Shown in pieces: positions 8,263-17,626 of a stretch of 64,000 bases of DNA. Under the pieces are notes generated by a model that was not told where the DNA came from, made no database searches, and saw only the letters and a program-made list of their open reading frames with translations. Made by a program: the position numbers and the translations under genes. Origin of the DNA: Candidatus Poribacteria bacterium (GTDB lineage Bacteria; Poribacteria; WGA-4E; WGA-3G); NCBI GenBank assembly GCA_022820835.1, contig JAJEET010000080.1, positions 19,168 through 83,167 of the forward strand, given 5' to 3'. Positions within the stretch are counted from its first letter, which is position 1. Every line of letters starts with the position of its first letter.

Positions 8263-10587
8263 ATGAAAAAATCGTTTTATCTTCTTATTGTATTTTTGAG
8301 TCTGTTCGTAAGTTGGATCTCGCATGCGTCCGAGGAAAAAGACTGTGACGAACAAGTCGTAGAGGTGGAAGAAGTCACAGTGACAGCCGCTCGTGCTGAG
8401 AAAGAACCGTTTAAAACGCCTAATGCTATTACAGTTCTTGACCTCAGGCAATTGGAGCAGACGAATGCGGATATTGCGTCTAATCTACTTCAAGATGTTG
8501 GTGGTGTTATCGCACAGCAAACGACGGTTGGACAAGGATCACCGATGCTTCGGAGCTTAACCGGTTACCAAAGTTCCATACACGTTGACTGGGTGCGTCT
8601 CAATAATTCAACATTCCGTTCGGGCCCCAATCAGTATACAGCGACCATTGCGCCAGAGATGTTAGAACGTGCGGAGGTGTTACTCGGTTCCAGTTCCACG
8701 CTCTATGGCAGCGGTGCGATGGGGGGTGTTGTCAGTTTCTTTACCAAAAACGTTCTGATTGATCCATCGCAAGAAACCTTGGCTATACATCCGCGACTCC
8801 TTGCTCGCTACTCAACCGCCACACAGGAAAAGCTTGGACGGTTAGAGCTATCAGGGAACCAAGGAAACTTTGGGTTCATTGTTGGTGGTGGCGTGCGAGA
8901 TTACGGCGATATGAATCCCGGCATCGGGTATGACCTTCATTACAGAAATCGGAAGTTTGAAATTGTAAACGAGATGCCGATCGGTGTGAAGCTCTATGAA
9001 TATGATGAGGTGAGTGCGCTACCAAAGGATAACATTCCTGATAGATGGCTCATTGAAACTGAAGGTCCCTTGGGTTGGAGAGCCTTTAACGCGGATGCAA
9101 AATTTGGGTATCAACTGAATGATACAAGCAATATCAACCTCGCTTACCAGATGTGGCGGCAGCCGCAAACACCGCGGTATGATAAAATCGCACCGCAAGA
9201 GTTTGCCGAGTTCTTTTTTGAGCCGCAAAATCGTGATCTCGTTTATGCGAACTATATAGTTAACCCAGTCGGGGCAAGTATTGACGCGTTCCGAGTGACA
9301 GCCTCCTATCATCGCCAAAAAGAGGGACGAAACGAAGTGGTACGCGGTGCAACAGCTCGACGGCAGCGATATGATACAGTTAACACGATCAGTTTGAGCG
9401 CGCAAGCGGTGAGTTCAATTCTTCCGAAGCAACGTTTGGTGGGTGGTGCTGAATTCTATTTTGATACGATACAGAGTCAGACCGTCAAAACTGATGGCGG
9501 CACCGAAGATGTTGATAATGAAAAGGGACGTTTCATTAACGGTTCTCAGTTCTGGGATGCAAGTTTGTATCTTCAAGACGAAATTCGGGTTCATGAACGG
9601 GTGGAACTGACGCTCGGCGGACGTGCGACGTTTTATCAAACCAATGCCGATCTCTCTGTCCGGGATCCGGCTTTTGATGCGTTCAATGTGTTCGACAACA
9701 GTTTGACCGGGAGTGCCGGTGTGGTTGTCAGTTTGATGGATTCGCTGAACTTCGTCAGCAGTTTCGGGACAGCCTTCCGCGCGCCGTCTCTCAATGATAC
9801 AACAGCAGTAGAGGTCACCAATGAAGGGGTGACAGCACCGAGTCCGGATCTGAGGTCAGAGACTTCGTGGACAGTTGAAGCCGGGCTGAAGGCACAACAT
9901 TCTTACTTTCGTGGTGCTTTAACATTGTTCTATAGTCGGGTTACTGATTTGGTTGGGCGGAAACCTGTTCAAGAAGCATACGTTGGACAAGCGATCCCTC
10001 AATTGCATCAAGACTTAATCAGAGAGTATCCGGATATTGACGTACTTGTGTTTGATAATATTGATGAGGCGCAGTTTCAAGGGGTTGAATTCGCGGGACT
10101 CGTTCCGATTCAGCCTGAGTTCTCGGTTTTTGGTAATGTCGCATTGCTGCGTGGCGAAGTCCTCACGATTGCTGGTGAAACACCGGATCCTGAGAAGCCT
10201 TGGGAAGCACGTACCCGAAGAGAGCCTCCGTTGAACGGCATTATTGGTATCCAGTGGGAGCCGCTAAATACACAGTATTGGGCGATGTTCTTTGTGCGCG
10301 GCGCAGCCGAACAGAGAAGACTGAACCGGAGCGATATCCGTGATCCACGAATTCAGGGCTCAACGCGCGACCCAGCGGAAGTTGAATTTGACTCCAACGG
10401 TGCCGCTATAGACGCGGGTACACCGGCATGGTTTACACTAAATATCCGCGGTGGTGTCAAGCTTTTTGATACCACACGTTTGACACTATCGTTTGACAAT
10501 CTGCTTAATAAACGGTATCGTCCGCACGGGTCGGGTATCAATTCGCCGGGATTCAATGTGAGTTTGGGTTTAGACAACCGATTTTAG
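8263..10587 (+). CDS. TonB-dependent outer-membrane receptor
   Basis: A 774-residue protein with a Sec signal peptide (residues 1-22), a TonB-box-like 'VEEVTVTAARAEKEPF' (about 35-50), a plug domain ('NLLQDVGGVIAQQ', 'VLLGSSSTLYGSGAMGGVV') and a beta-barrel that ends in the terminal Phe of outer-membrane proteins ('SLGLDNRF'). The late segment 'LSFDNLLNKRYRPHGSG' resembles haem, haemoglobin or vitamin receptors, but the ligand cannot be fixed. GAGGAG precedes the ATG. It is transcribed alone, apparently from a sigma-54-type promoter, which would tie it to nitrogen or stress signals. Its presence shows a double-membrane envelope. Confidence 0.93.
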   Translation: MKKSFYLLIVFLSLFVSWISHASEEKDCDEQVVEVEEVTVTAARAEKEPFKTPNAITVLDLRQLEQTNADIASNLLQDVGGVIAQQTTVGQGSPMLRSLTGYQSSIHVDWVRLNNSTFRSGPNQYTATIAPEMLERAEVLLGSSSTLYGSGAMGGVVSFFTKNVLIDPSQETLAIHPRLLARYSTATQEKLGRLELSGNQGNFGFIVGGGVRDYGDMNPGIGYDLHYRNRKFEIVNEMPIGVKLYEYDEVSALPKDNIPDRWLIETEGPLGWRAFNADAKFGYQLNDTSNINLAYQMWRQPQTPRYDKIAPQEFAEFFFEPQNRDLVYANYIVNPVGASIDAFRVTASYHRQKEGRNEVVRGATARRQRYDTVNTISLSAQAVSSILPKQRLVGGAEFYFDTIQSQTVKTDGGTEDVDNEKGRFINGSQFWDASLYLQDEIRVHERVELTLGGRATFYQTNADLSVRDPAFDAFNVFDNSLTGSAGVVVSLMDSLNFVSSFGTAFRAPSLNDTTAVEVTNEGVTAPSPDLRSETSWTVEAGLKAQHSYFRGALTLFYSRVTDLVGRKPVQEAYVGQAIPQLHQDLIREYPDIDVLVFDNIDEAQFQGVEFAGLVPIQPEFSVFGNVALLRGEVLTIAGETPDPEKPWEARTRREPPLNGIIGIQWEPLNTQYWAMFFVRGAAEQRRLNRSDIRDPRIQGSTRDPAEVEFDSNGAAIDAGTPAWFTLNIRGGVKLFDTTRLTLSFDNLLNKRYRPHGSGINSPGFNVSLGLDNRF

Positions 10588-10600
10588 AAATCAGAATGTA

Positions 10601-10627
10601 GAGGGCGCGGTTTTCAATCGTGTCCTC
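10601..10627. terminator. probable terminator between convergent genes
   Basis: The hairpin GAGGGCGCG / CGTGTCCTC (9 bp with two G-T pairs, 9-base loop) sits in the 43-bp gap between the convergent receptor gene and coaD. The T-tract is weak (GATTTATAA). Confidence 0.45.
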
Positions 10628-10630
10628 GAT

Positions 10631-11143
10631 TTATAATACATCAAATTTCTGCTGGATAAACTTAATCACGATTTCTGGGACCATTTCCCGCAATTTCTCC
10701 TCACTCACCTTCCGCTGTGCCATTTGCACGACCTCCATCACGAGCGTTGAACTGATATGTGCGTAGCGTGTGTTTGCCATCATAAAGAGGGTATCAATGT
10801 CTGGTGCGATCTGCTGATTCATCCGTGCCATCTTGAATTCCCATTCAAAATCGGATATTTCGCGGAGTCCACGGATGATGGCACATGCGCCGCGTGTTTG
10901 TGCGTAGTGTACTGTTAATCCGGTATAACCGTCAATTATGGCTTGGGGGTACGGTTGAATGACAGTTTCGAGCATTTCGGTACGCTCTTCAAGTGTGAAA
11001 CGCGCCGGTTTCGCAGGGTTTACACCGATAGCAACGATCAGTTCATCAAAGATACCAAGATTGCAAATCCGGTCGATGAGATCGGCGTGTCCGTTGGTGA
11101 CGGGGTCGAAACTCGCGGGGAAGATGGCGATTTTTTTCGGCAT
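10631..11143 (-). CDS. coaD: pantetheine-phosphate adenylyltransferase
   Basis: A 170-residue enzyme of coenzyme A synthesis that joins 4'-phosphopantetheine and ATP to give dephospho-CoA. The N-terminus 'IAIFPASFDPVTNGHADLI' contains the T/HxGH nucleotidyltransferase motif, and 'RGLREISDFEWEFKMARMN' and 'YAHISSTLVMEV' (with the ISSTxVRE-type signature, here ISSTLVMEV) are characteristic. The length is normal for the family. It is the last gene of a minus-strand run, 22 bases after the degenerate WD40/protease-like gene, so this housekeeping gene seems to share a transcript with unrelated envelope genes. The identification is secure. Confidence 0.95.
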   Translation of the reverse strand: MPKKIAIFPASFDPVTNGHADLIDRICNLGIFDELIVAIGVNPAKPARFTLEERTEMLETVIQPYPQAIIDGYTGLTVHYAQTRGACAIIRGLREISDFEWEFKMARMNQQIAPDIDTLFMMANTRYAHISSTLVMEVVQMAQRKVSEEKLREMVPEIVIKFIQQKFDVL

Positions 11144-11165
11144 TACGGTTTCCTTTTATGTGAAA

Positions 11166-13235
11166 TTATGGGGTTTCTGGTGTTTCGTCCTTAATTCTGA
11201 ATTCTCGCCATGCGATGTTTCCGTACATGTCAATCATCCGAAGTTCGACGTTCTTTATTTTTCGATTAGATACTTCAAATTCAACGGTTGACCGCGTCTT
11301 ACCGTTTAGTGTTCGACAATCTTGAAATTTTTTTCTGACGCTCCACGGTTCTTTGCTAACATCTACAAACAGTTGGACTTGATGTATCCCATCTTCATCT
11401 GTAACCTCAAATTGAAAACGTCGCGAATTTTTTGCATCTGGTTCGGACACACGCATTCCAATTCCGGGGCGTTTATCAAAGAAAGGTTGGTTTGGGTTAA
11501 AGAAGCGGCTTCTGTTCAACCATTCGGCTTCACATTTAGATAATTGTACCCAGCTTTTTCCCCACGGTTTTTTACCGTTAGCACGCATAAGAAAACGCTT
11601 CAAGGCACTTAGCTCATCCTGATACAACAAAGTGTGCTGAAGACCGTATGTCATAGAGGCAAACGCATACTTAATTTCGTATGCGGTAACTTTCCAGTCC
11701 AATTCACCATTGGCGGTAGGGAGCAAAGCAAGTTTCCCGTGGGTGAGTCCTCTTATCATATCTTTCCAGATATTGTTTTTTGAAGTCATTCCGTCACTGG
11801 TAGGATACGCAAATCCCAGATTTTGACCGTGGAAGGCTTCCCGTGGAAAGTCCGCCCACTCTTCAACAACCGCAAGCCAGATATCGTTTGACATATCGAA
11901 ATCTGGAATCTGTTGCTTCTTCTGTTCCTCAAGAAGATATATCTTGGCTTTGCCGTTTTCATCGGTTTCAAAAGTAAACGTTTTTCTGCCGTATCCGTGC
12001 CGCTCCATTTCATCTGCGTAAAATTGTTGGACCTTTCGTATTGATTTGTCCAATTTTTTAGTGATGTTTGGTGGTACTTTTCCACCCTCCGGCCGGAAGT
12101 AAATTATCCGCACGGTATCGGCAGGGGTAGTGGAATGTTCTAAATGCTGTGGTGTAAATTTCCACAAACGAAGAACACCTTCTTTACTACCAATTGCCAA
12201 CATTTTCCCATCAGATGAAAACGTTACATTCCGCGCCGCTGTTGACGACAACAATTCGATTGAAAACGTCACATTCCACGCTGCGGCTGATAATGAGGTA
12301 ATTGGTGCCCCTGTCGTAGTTGAGTAGATTGCTATATCTCCTCCATAATTACGGTTTACCGATGCGAACATCTTTGCATCTGGGGAGAACGCCAGATTGT
12401 CTACATCTGCCCGTGGCACCTTGCCATAGCGTTGCCACTCCGGCACTTTCCACATGATGTAATCATTCCTAAAGCGATTATCTCCGCTTACCAAGAATTT
12501 GTTATCTGGCGAGAATTTGAGAAACTCTATCTCCAACAGAGATGTTTTTAAGGTCTTAACCAGTTGTTTGGTCTGTAGATCCCAAACGTTGATGGTTCCG
12601 TGCGCGTATCCGATAGCAATCAATTTTCCGTCGGGCGAGATGTCTACAGCACATGCCCAACTATTGACTCGTCCTGCTTCATTAAAAGGTAAGGTAGCCA
12701 CTTGAGTGATTTCCTTTGGATTCCGAATATCCCAGAGCTTCACTTCATTATAGGTTGTTGCCAACTGCTTCCCATTTGGCGAAAAGGAAAAAGATCCAAA
12801 ATTGCCCTTAATAGTGTTGACTTTTTTTCCTGAGGTGACATCCCACAAAATGAGATCCGCGCCATTACCTATACTCGCCAGCAGTTCACCATCAGGTGAA
12901 AAATCAATAGAACAATCGAGATGTATATAATCGTGGTTTACAGGGTGCGTGAGAATTACGACTGGGTCATTAGTGTTGTTTCTGTTCCACAACTTTATGA
13001 TTCCGTCCCTACCTGCACTTGCAACAAGAGAAGCATCGACCGGTGAAAATGCCACAGAGTCAACAGGACTTGGCCCGTGGTTAAACTCAGCGACAAGAGC
13101 AGGCATTTCGGGAAGTTTTGCAAATTCCTGCACGGTCAAATCTTGATATCGTGGACGCATATTGAGAAACGTCAAGACACCAATAATAAACAGAGCCAAA
13201 ATCACGAGCAAGAGTAACAATTTTTTATTTTTCAT
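11166..13235 (-). CDS. WD40 protein with a degenerate metalloprotease-like domain
   Basis: A 689-residue protein with an N-terminal membrane segment (residues 5-23) and about seven WD40 blades ('VDSVAFSPVDASLVASAGRDGIIKLWN' type). Its C-terminal half is clearly related to that of the gene at 14510-16573, including 'QLSKCEAEWLNRSRFFNPNQPFFD' against 'QVSKCSAEWLDKSRFFNPGQTFFD'. Where the paralogue has HELGH, this protein has YEIKY (residues 519-523) and the third His region is replaced, so zinc catalysis is not expected. The ATG overlaps the upstream WD40 gene by 11 bases, with GGAG ahead of it, indicating translational coupling. It may be a pseudo-enzyme acting as a regulator or binding protein, or it may be decaying. 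Confidence 0.8.
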   Translation of the reverse strand: MKNKKLLLLLVILALFIIGVLTFLNMRPRYQDLTVQEFAKLPEMPALVAEFNHGPSPVDSVAFSPVDASLVASAGRDGIIKLWNRNNTNDPVVILTHPVNHDYIHLDCSIDFSPDGELLASIGNGADLILWDVTSGKKVNTIKGNFGSFSFSPNGKQLATTYNEVKLWDIRNPKEITQVATLPFNEAGRVNSWACAVDISPDGKLIAIGYAHGTINVWDLQTKQLVKTLKTSLLEIEFLKFSPDNKFLVSGDNRFRNDYIMWKVPEWQRYGKVPRADVDNLAFSPDAKMFASVNRNYGGDIAIYSTTTGAPITSLSAAAWNVTFSIELLSSTAARNVTFSSDGKMLAIGSKEGVLRLWKFTPQHLEHSTTPADTVRIIYFRPEGGKVPPNITKKLDKSIRKVQQFYADEMERHGYGRKTFTFETDENGKAKIYLLEEQKKQQIPDFDMSNDIWLAVVEEWADFPREAFHGQNLGFAYPTSDGMTSKNNIWKDMIRGLTHGKLALLPTANGELDWKVTAYEIKYAFASMTYGLQHTLLYQDELSALKRFLMRANGKKPWGKSWVQLSKCEAEWLNRSRFFNPNQPFFDKRPGIGMRVSEPDAKNSRRFQFEVTDEDGIHQVQLFVDVSKEPWSVRKKFQDCRTLNGKTRSTVEFEVSNRKIKNVELRMIDMYGNIAWREFRIKDETPETP

Positions 13236-14499
13236 TTATCTCTCCTATATCCCAAAGGCGGACAACACCATCTATGCCTCCACCGACAAGTGTGCTGCCA
13301 TCTTGTGAGAAGGCAATTACACTAATAGTGTCTAAAAGTTCCGGACCCTTCAGCAAGGCGATAGGGGTAGCACTTTCAGTTGAGTAGAGCGTTACTGTCC
13401 TACTCTCTGAAACTGTGTACATTTTACTGTCAGACGAGAAGGCTAAGTCCGTGAAACTTTGCGTATATCCGCCGGTATAGAGTTCCTTACCATCAAATGA
13501 AACAGATCGCCCGCTGCTGTATTGAGCTCGCACATCGCAGTAGATATGCCACTCTGGGAGTATCCATATAGTGTATCCGTACCGACTTACACTCGCGAAA
13601 AAGCGGTTGTCCGGGGAGAACTTAATAGATCGGATATCGCTGTAATTTTTACCTTTCGGAAGTTCACTTGGAAAGATTTTGACAAGTTGCTTGCGCTGTA
13701 AATCCCAGATTTTCACCACACCGTGACGGATCTGCCAATCAGCATCGTCCATTCTTCCACCAGCGGCGATCCACTTTCCATCCGATGAAAAGTCAACTAA
13801 GTTATATCTCTCGTAGACTGTCTCATTGTGATGACGGGCTGACCGTGCTTCTTCATGTGACAGCGGCTGTCTTCCCATCTTTGGTGGTAGTACGACTATC
13901 GGTTTTATCTCTTTCAGGTTTCGGCTATCCCAGAGTTTGATGTCGTTAGAGGCAGTCGCGAGGAGGTGTCCGTTGGGTGAAAGAGCTGCTGCGCCAGAGG
14001 GAATATCAAAAACATCAATTTTAGCACCTGAAGCTGCATCCCAAAACACGAGGGTCGAAGCATCTCTACTGATAAGCCGTTCACCTGTTGCCGAAAACGC
14101 GATATAGCTAATTATGCTGGGACCACGATCATCTTTACCGCGCTGGTCGGTCAGCGTTAGGATTGGCATCTTTGTATTGTTGCGATTCCATATTTTTATG
14201 ATGCTACCCTTATTATCAAGCGGATTCCACGCTTTTATGACACCATCCTCACCGTTGCTTGTAAAGGTGTCTGAAGTTATAGGACCTACACTCGCGATAA
14301 TATCTGAGTTGACAGGAGAAATTGCAACATCTCTAATCCGAGGGGCTCCGTGGTTAAACTCGGCACTCGGTGTGAGTTCTGGCAATCGTTGTTGCGCTAA
14401 TTTCTGATCTGTGTTCCACCGATACCAGATGGAAAATCCCAAGAGACCGATAACAACAACGGATACGATGAACAACAAGAACAGTTTTTTGAGTTGCAT
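13225..14499 (-). CDS. membrane-anchored WD40 repeat protein
   Basis: A 424-residue protein with an N-terminal membrane helix (about residues 7-24) followed by a single WD40 propeller whose blades end in variants of 'GVVKIWDL', 'VVRLWDIG' and 'IKLWDSR'. It lacks the C-terminal protease-like region of its two neighbours and ends straight after the last blade. It is the middle member of a three-gene tandem family, 10 bases after the active-site-bearing copy and overlapping the degenerate copy. The propeller is predicted to lie outside the cytoplasm and to bind proteins. Whether the short form arose by loss of the C-terminal half cannot be told from this window. Confidence 0.8.
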   Translation of the reverse strand: MQLKKLFLLFIVSVVVIGLLGFSIWYRWNTDQKLAQQRLPELTPSAEFNHGAPRIRDVAISPVNSDIIASVGPITSDTFTSNGEDGVIKAWNPLDNKGSIIKIWNRNNTKMPILTLTDQRGKDDRGPSIISYIAFSATGERLISRDASTLVFWDAASGAKIDVFDIPSGAAALSPNGHLLATASNDIKLWDSRNLKEIKPIVVLPPKMGRQPLSHEEARSARHHNETVYERYNLVDFSSDGKWIAAGGRMDDADWQIRHGVVKIWDLQRKQLVKIFPSELPKGKNYSDIRSIKFSPDNRFFASVSRYGYTIWILPEWHIYCDVRAQYSSGRSVSFDGKELYTGGYTQSFTDLAFSSDSKMYTVSESRTVTLYSTESATPIALLKGPELLDTISVIAFSQDGSTLVGGGIDGVVRLWDIGEINEK

Positions 14500-14509
14500 A
14501 TTAGTCTCG

Positions 14510-16573
14510 TTATTTTCTTCTGTCTATCTCTTTGAGGTTAAATGTCCGATAGGTGATGTTGCCGTGTACGTCGATAACCTGAAGTTCAACACTGTTCTTA
14601 CTCGGCTCGGGTAAATCGAATTTAACAGTCGTCTCTTTCTGGGCATTCAAGGAGCGGTAATCGTGTAACACAAAAGATTTCCCTCTCTGTTTTTTCTGCC
14701 AATTTTTCTTATTTTCATCTGGATTTTTGTTCCGCTGGTATCCGGGAGGCGGAGTTTCTGCTGTCGGACGGATTAGCAGCATCGCTTGATGGAGACCGTC
14801 AGCATCTGTGAGATGAAACTGGAGAACCGTTGACTCAGAAAAACTGCGTGCGAGGGGGACTATCTCAATTGTTGCTGGTCCATCAAAAAATGTTTGACCA
14901 GGATTAAAGAACCGACTTTTATCAAGCCATTCAGCACTACATTTGGACACCTGCTTTCGTGCTTTACCGTAGGACATCAGGTAACTTGGATCTCGGAAAT
15001 CATGGTGTAAACCGAAGGCGTGTCCGAGTTCATGGGCAATGATCTCCCACCTAAACCCACTCCCCGCTGCCGGAATCATGGCATTACCGGATTGTGCGCG
15101 CCATGAGCCGAGTTCAAAATAGTTGATTCCCGAAGGAATTAGGCCCCCCACACCACTTACATCTTTACGCCTATTATTAATCCTATCGCTACTGATATCC
15201 GCAATGATGAGATGGACATTTTTTGACTCGTCGAATCTTTCATAAATTTCGTTGTCAACTTTTTTAGGCGTATCTTTCAGGTAGTAAGCATCGGTGTAAT
15301 GACCTTCCACGAGATACACCTTCACACTGCCGTCTTCATTTTTCTCAAAAGTAAAAGTTTTTCCCTTGAATCCGTGGTGCTCCATCTGCTCAGCGTAAAA
15401 CTGCTGTACCTCTTTTATCAATTTATCTAATTTTTCGGTTATATCTGGTTGGGCGGCGCGGTCACTGGGTAGAAAATAGATGGTCTGCACAGTATCTTTG
15501 GAAGCGGGTTTCTGTGGGTCCAGATATGCTGAAGTGTTCCAAACGCGTAAAATACCGTCGTTATCGCCGCTTGCGAGCTTGGTGCCATCAGTTGAGAGTG
15601 TCAGGGACTTAGACCAACCCTCGTGTTTTTTCGATGCAGCAATACGGGTACCGTCTTCAATAGACCAGAATTCTACTTCGTTAATACCTGTACTCACAAG
15701 TGTCTTCCGATCAGGTATAAAAGCGAGATCGTAGACATACGATGCTGAAATTGTGGTATGGAGATGCCAATCCGGCACGGTATATAACTTGATATTCCGA
15801 TTATCGTCAGCAATTGCAAAGAGCGGGTTCTCTATGTCAGGTGAAAATGCAATTGCTTTAATCTGCTGTGCGTCCGATTTTATTGTTTTGATGGTCTGTT
15901 GACTTTCTATGTCCCAGATGGTTACATTGTCGTTGATTCCGCCTATAGCGGCAAGTAGTTTGCTGTCTGGAGAGAAGGTAAATTGATCCGTCAATCCTTC
16001 GTTAGATAAGACGGGGCCTTCAACGATTGTCGTCGGCGTGCGGATATTCCACAATTTCACGCCGAGTTCGTTGCTGGCAATCCACTGTCCATCGGGTGAG
16101 AAGGCGATTGGATCATAACTCATTCTACCAAAAGTATTGATGGATTTTTGTTCATCTATACGCCACAATCTCGTGCCTCTTGACCATCCAGTGAGTGCAA
16201 GGAATTTGCCATCTGGAGAAAAAGCGAAAGAATGACCCCCGAGTACTTCTATAGGCTCGCTTGTATTGTTTAAATCCCACAATTTTATTGTGCGTGCTGC
16301 GCGACCAATCTTAGATACGCTCACAATAAGAGAAGGGTCAGTAGGGGAAAACGCGACCGTGTCAATAGAACTACCGTGGTTAGCCGTTACGATAGGTTCA
16401 GGTGTCCCTGGTGATCTTGCGAATTTCTGCCGAATTTCGTCTGGAATTTCAACTGTCCGAGCGGATAGACGCGGATGATCAATACTCAATCGGTGCAGCG
16501 TAAGGAGAGTGAATATACCGATGAGAACACTGACGACAATCGCCGATCGAAACAGAATGCTTCTGCGCCGCAT
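14510..16573 (-). CDS. membrane-anchored WD40-metalloprotease fusion
   Basis: A 687-residue protein with an N-terminal signal anchor (about residues 9-26), a WD40 propeller (about 50-360) and a C-terminal domain holding HELGHAFGLHHD, with H514, E515, H518 and H524 as ligands and catalytic base, then 'SYLMSYG' as the Met-turn. This is the metzincin pattern HExxHxxGxxHD of archaelysin- or matrixin-like zinc proteases. A beta-type tail follows. The combination of propeller and metzincin on one anchored chain is uncommon. It is first in an operon with two paralogues and coaD. A role in cutting envelope or extracellular proteins is inferred. Domain calls are strong; the substrate is unknown. Confidence 0.85.
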   Translation of the reverse strand: MRRRSILFRSAIVVSVLIGIFTLLTLHRLSIDHPRLSARTVEIPDEIRQKFARSPGTPEPIVTANHGSSIDTVAFSPTDPSLIVSVSKIGRAARTIKLWDLNNTSEPIEVLGGHSFAFSPDGKFLALTGWSRGTRLWRIDEQKSINTFGRMSYDPIAFSPDGQWIASNELGVKLWNIRTPTTIVEGPVLSNEGLTDQFTFSPDSKLLAAIGGINDNVTIWDIESQQTIKTIKSDAQQIKAIAFSPDIENPLFAIADDNRNIKLYTVPDWHLHTTISASYVYDLAFIPDRKTLVSTGINEVEFWSIEDGTRIAASKKHEGWSKSLTLSTDGTKLASGDNDGILRVWNTSAYLDPQKPASKDTVQTIYFLPSDRAAQPDITEKLDKLIKEVQQFYAEQMEHHGFKGKTFTFEKNEDGSVKVYLVEGHYTDAYYLKDTPKKVDNEIYERFDESKNVHLIIADISSDRINNRRKDVSGVGGLIPSGINYFELGSWRAQSGNAMIPAAGSGFRWEIIAHELGHAFGLHHDFRDPSYLMSYGKARKQVSKCSAEWLDKSRFFNPGQTFFDGPATIEIVPLARSFSESTVLQFHLTDADGLHQAMLLIRPTAETPPPGYQRNKNPDENKKNWQKKQRGKSFVLHDYRSLNAQKETTVKFDLPEPSKNSVELQVIDVHGNITYRTFNLKEIDRRK

Positions 16574-16693
16574 TGTTAATCTCCTTAGGATATTGGGTAT
16601 ACCAAGATAGCAAATTTCTCAGATACTGCTTTTATTTTAGCACAAGCGTCGTTGTAATGCAAATGGGAAAAGCCATCAGTTATCGGCAATCAG

Positions 16694-16722
16694 TAGGAGT
16701 CGCTACCATGGGACGGCTCCTA
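16694..16722. repeat. dispersed hairpin repeat, variant
   Basis: TAGGAGTCG and CGGCTCCTA form a 9-bp imperfect stem around an 11-base loop in the gap between divergent genes. Its TCCTA end recalls the CCTAC tails of the other intergenic hairpins. Confidence 0.45.
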
Positions 16723-16777
16723 TAAGGAATCAGAGCTCTGGTGGAACTGAATGGCTTTGTGGATGTGTCAAAAAAGT

Positions 16778-16807
16778 TTGCCACTATTTTTGCACGTATG
16801 ATATAAT
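16778..16807 (+). promoter_or_regulatory. sigma-70-type promoter
   Basis: TTGCCA, an 18-base spacer and TATAAT lie 31 bases before the start of the ThuA-like gene, which is also preceded by AAGGAGG. Confidence 0.6.
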
Positions 16808-16837
16808 AGCACTATCATATAGCAAGGAGGCTAACGA

Positions 16838-17470
16838 ATGGGAAAAATTAACACACTTGTTTTTGCAGGCGGTGCGATTCACGATTGGAAAGGCTGTAGC
16901 GACGAAATCGTGAACGTGCTCTCACAACGGGACGAATTTGAGATTACCAGAATTGAGGAAGACCTTGACGCGCTCGTCTCACCGAACTTGGACCCTTACG
17001 ATCTGATCGTTTTCTACTACACAGTCGGTGAAATTTCGGACGCGCAGAAGAACGGTTTGCTCAACCATGTCGCTTCAGGTAAAGGCTATGTCGGTATCCA
17101 TTCGGCGGCGGATTCATTCCGTGGCTGTCCAGAATACCGTTCGATGGTAGGTGGCTATTTTGTCACGCACCCGCGCTACCGCGAATACCAAGTCAGTATC
17201 GTTGATAGTGAACACGAGATCACGGAAGGACTTGATGAATTCGTAGTGACGGACGAGCAATACATCCTCGACTACGATCCTCGGAACCACGTGCTTGCAT
17301 CGGCGTTATGGAAAGGCGATGCTGTGCCGGTCGCATGGACGAAGAATTGGGGTGAGGGTAAGGTTTTCTATCTTGCGCTCGGTCACGATGCGTCGGCATG
17401 TCAGCACGAGATGTTCGGGACGCTCCTCCAACGTGGTGCGCTCTGGGCGGGTAGCAACGGCGGCGAATAA
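16838..17470 (+). CDS. ThuA-like domain protein
   Basis: A 210-residue protein matching the ThuA family (class I glutamine amidotransferase-like fold). The markers are 'VFAGGAIHDWKGCSDEI', 'YDLIVFYYTVGEIS', 'GKGYVGIHSAADSF', 'YRSMVGGYFVTHP', 'DEQYILDY' and 'VAWTKNWGEGKVFYLALGHD'. The GIH(S/A)A loop lies where the family carries its putative active-site residues. ThuA was named from trehalose utilisation in rhizobia; many members occur beside Gfo/Idh/MocA oxidoreductases and are assumed to act on sugars. Here it is preceded by its own promoter and a strong AAGGAGG site. No signal peptide is seen, so it is probably cytoplasmic. Confidence 0.85.
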   Translation: MGKINTLVFAGGAIHDWKGCSDEIVNVLSQRDEFEITRIEEDLDALVSPNLDPYDLIVFYYTVGEISDAQKNGLLNHVASGKGYVGIHSAADSFRGCPEYRSMVGGYFVTHPRYREYQVSIVDSEHEITEGLDEFVVTDEQYILDYDPRNHVLASALWKGDAVPVAWTKNWGEGKVFYLALGHDASACQHEMFGTLLQRGALWAGSNGGE

Positions 17471-17471
17471 A

Positions 17472-17623
17472 CAGATAGCCGTCAGCAGTCGGCTTTCGGC
17501 AGAGAGGGAACCTGTGGCAATTGCAGAAATGTTAATCGCCACACTCCCTTCCCACTGAACGCACGCGCGTTTCAGCATTGATTCAGGTTTCCGACTGCTG
17601 ATGGCTGATGGTTTCCGAAAGCC
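17472..17623. mobile_element. MITE-like inverted-repeat element
   Basis: An arm beginning TAGCCGTCAGCAGTCGG (17476-17492) is matched, inverted, by CCGACTGCTGATGGCTG (17591-17607), with 15 of 17 bases agreeing. The adjoining GGCTTTCGG (17491-17499) has a perfect inverted partner CCGAAAGCC (17615-17623). The unit of about 150 bp has no coding capacity and fills the gap up to the recX start, so the recX ribosome-binding region comes from it. Confidence 0.45.
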
Positions 17624-17626
17624 ACT

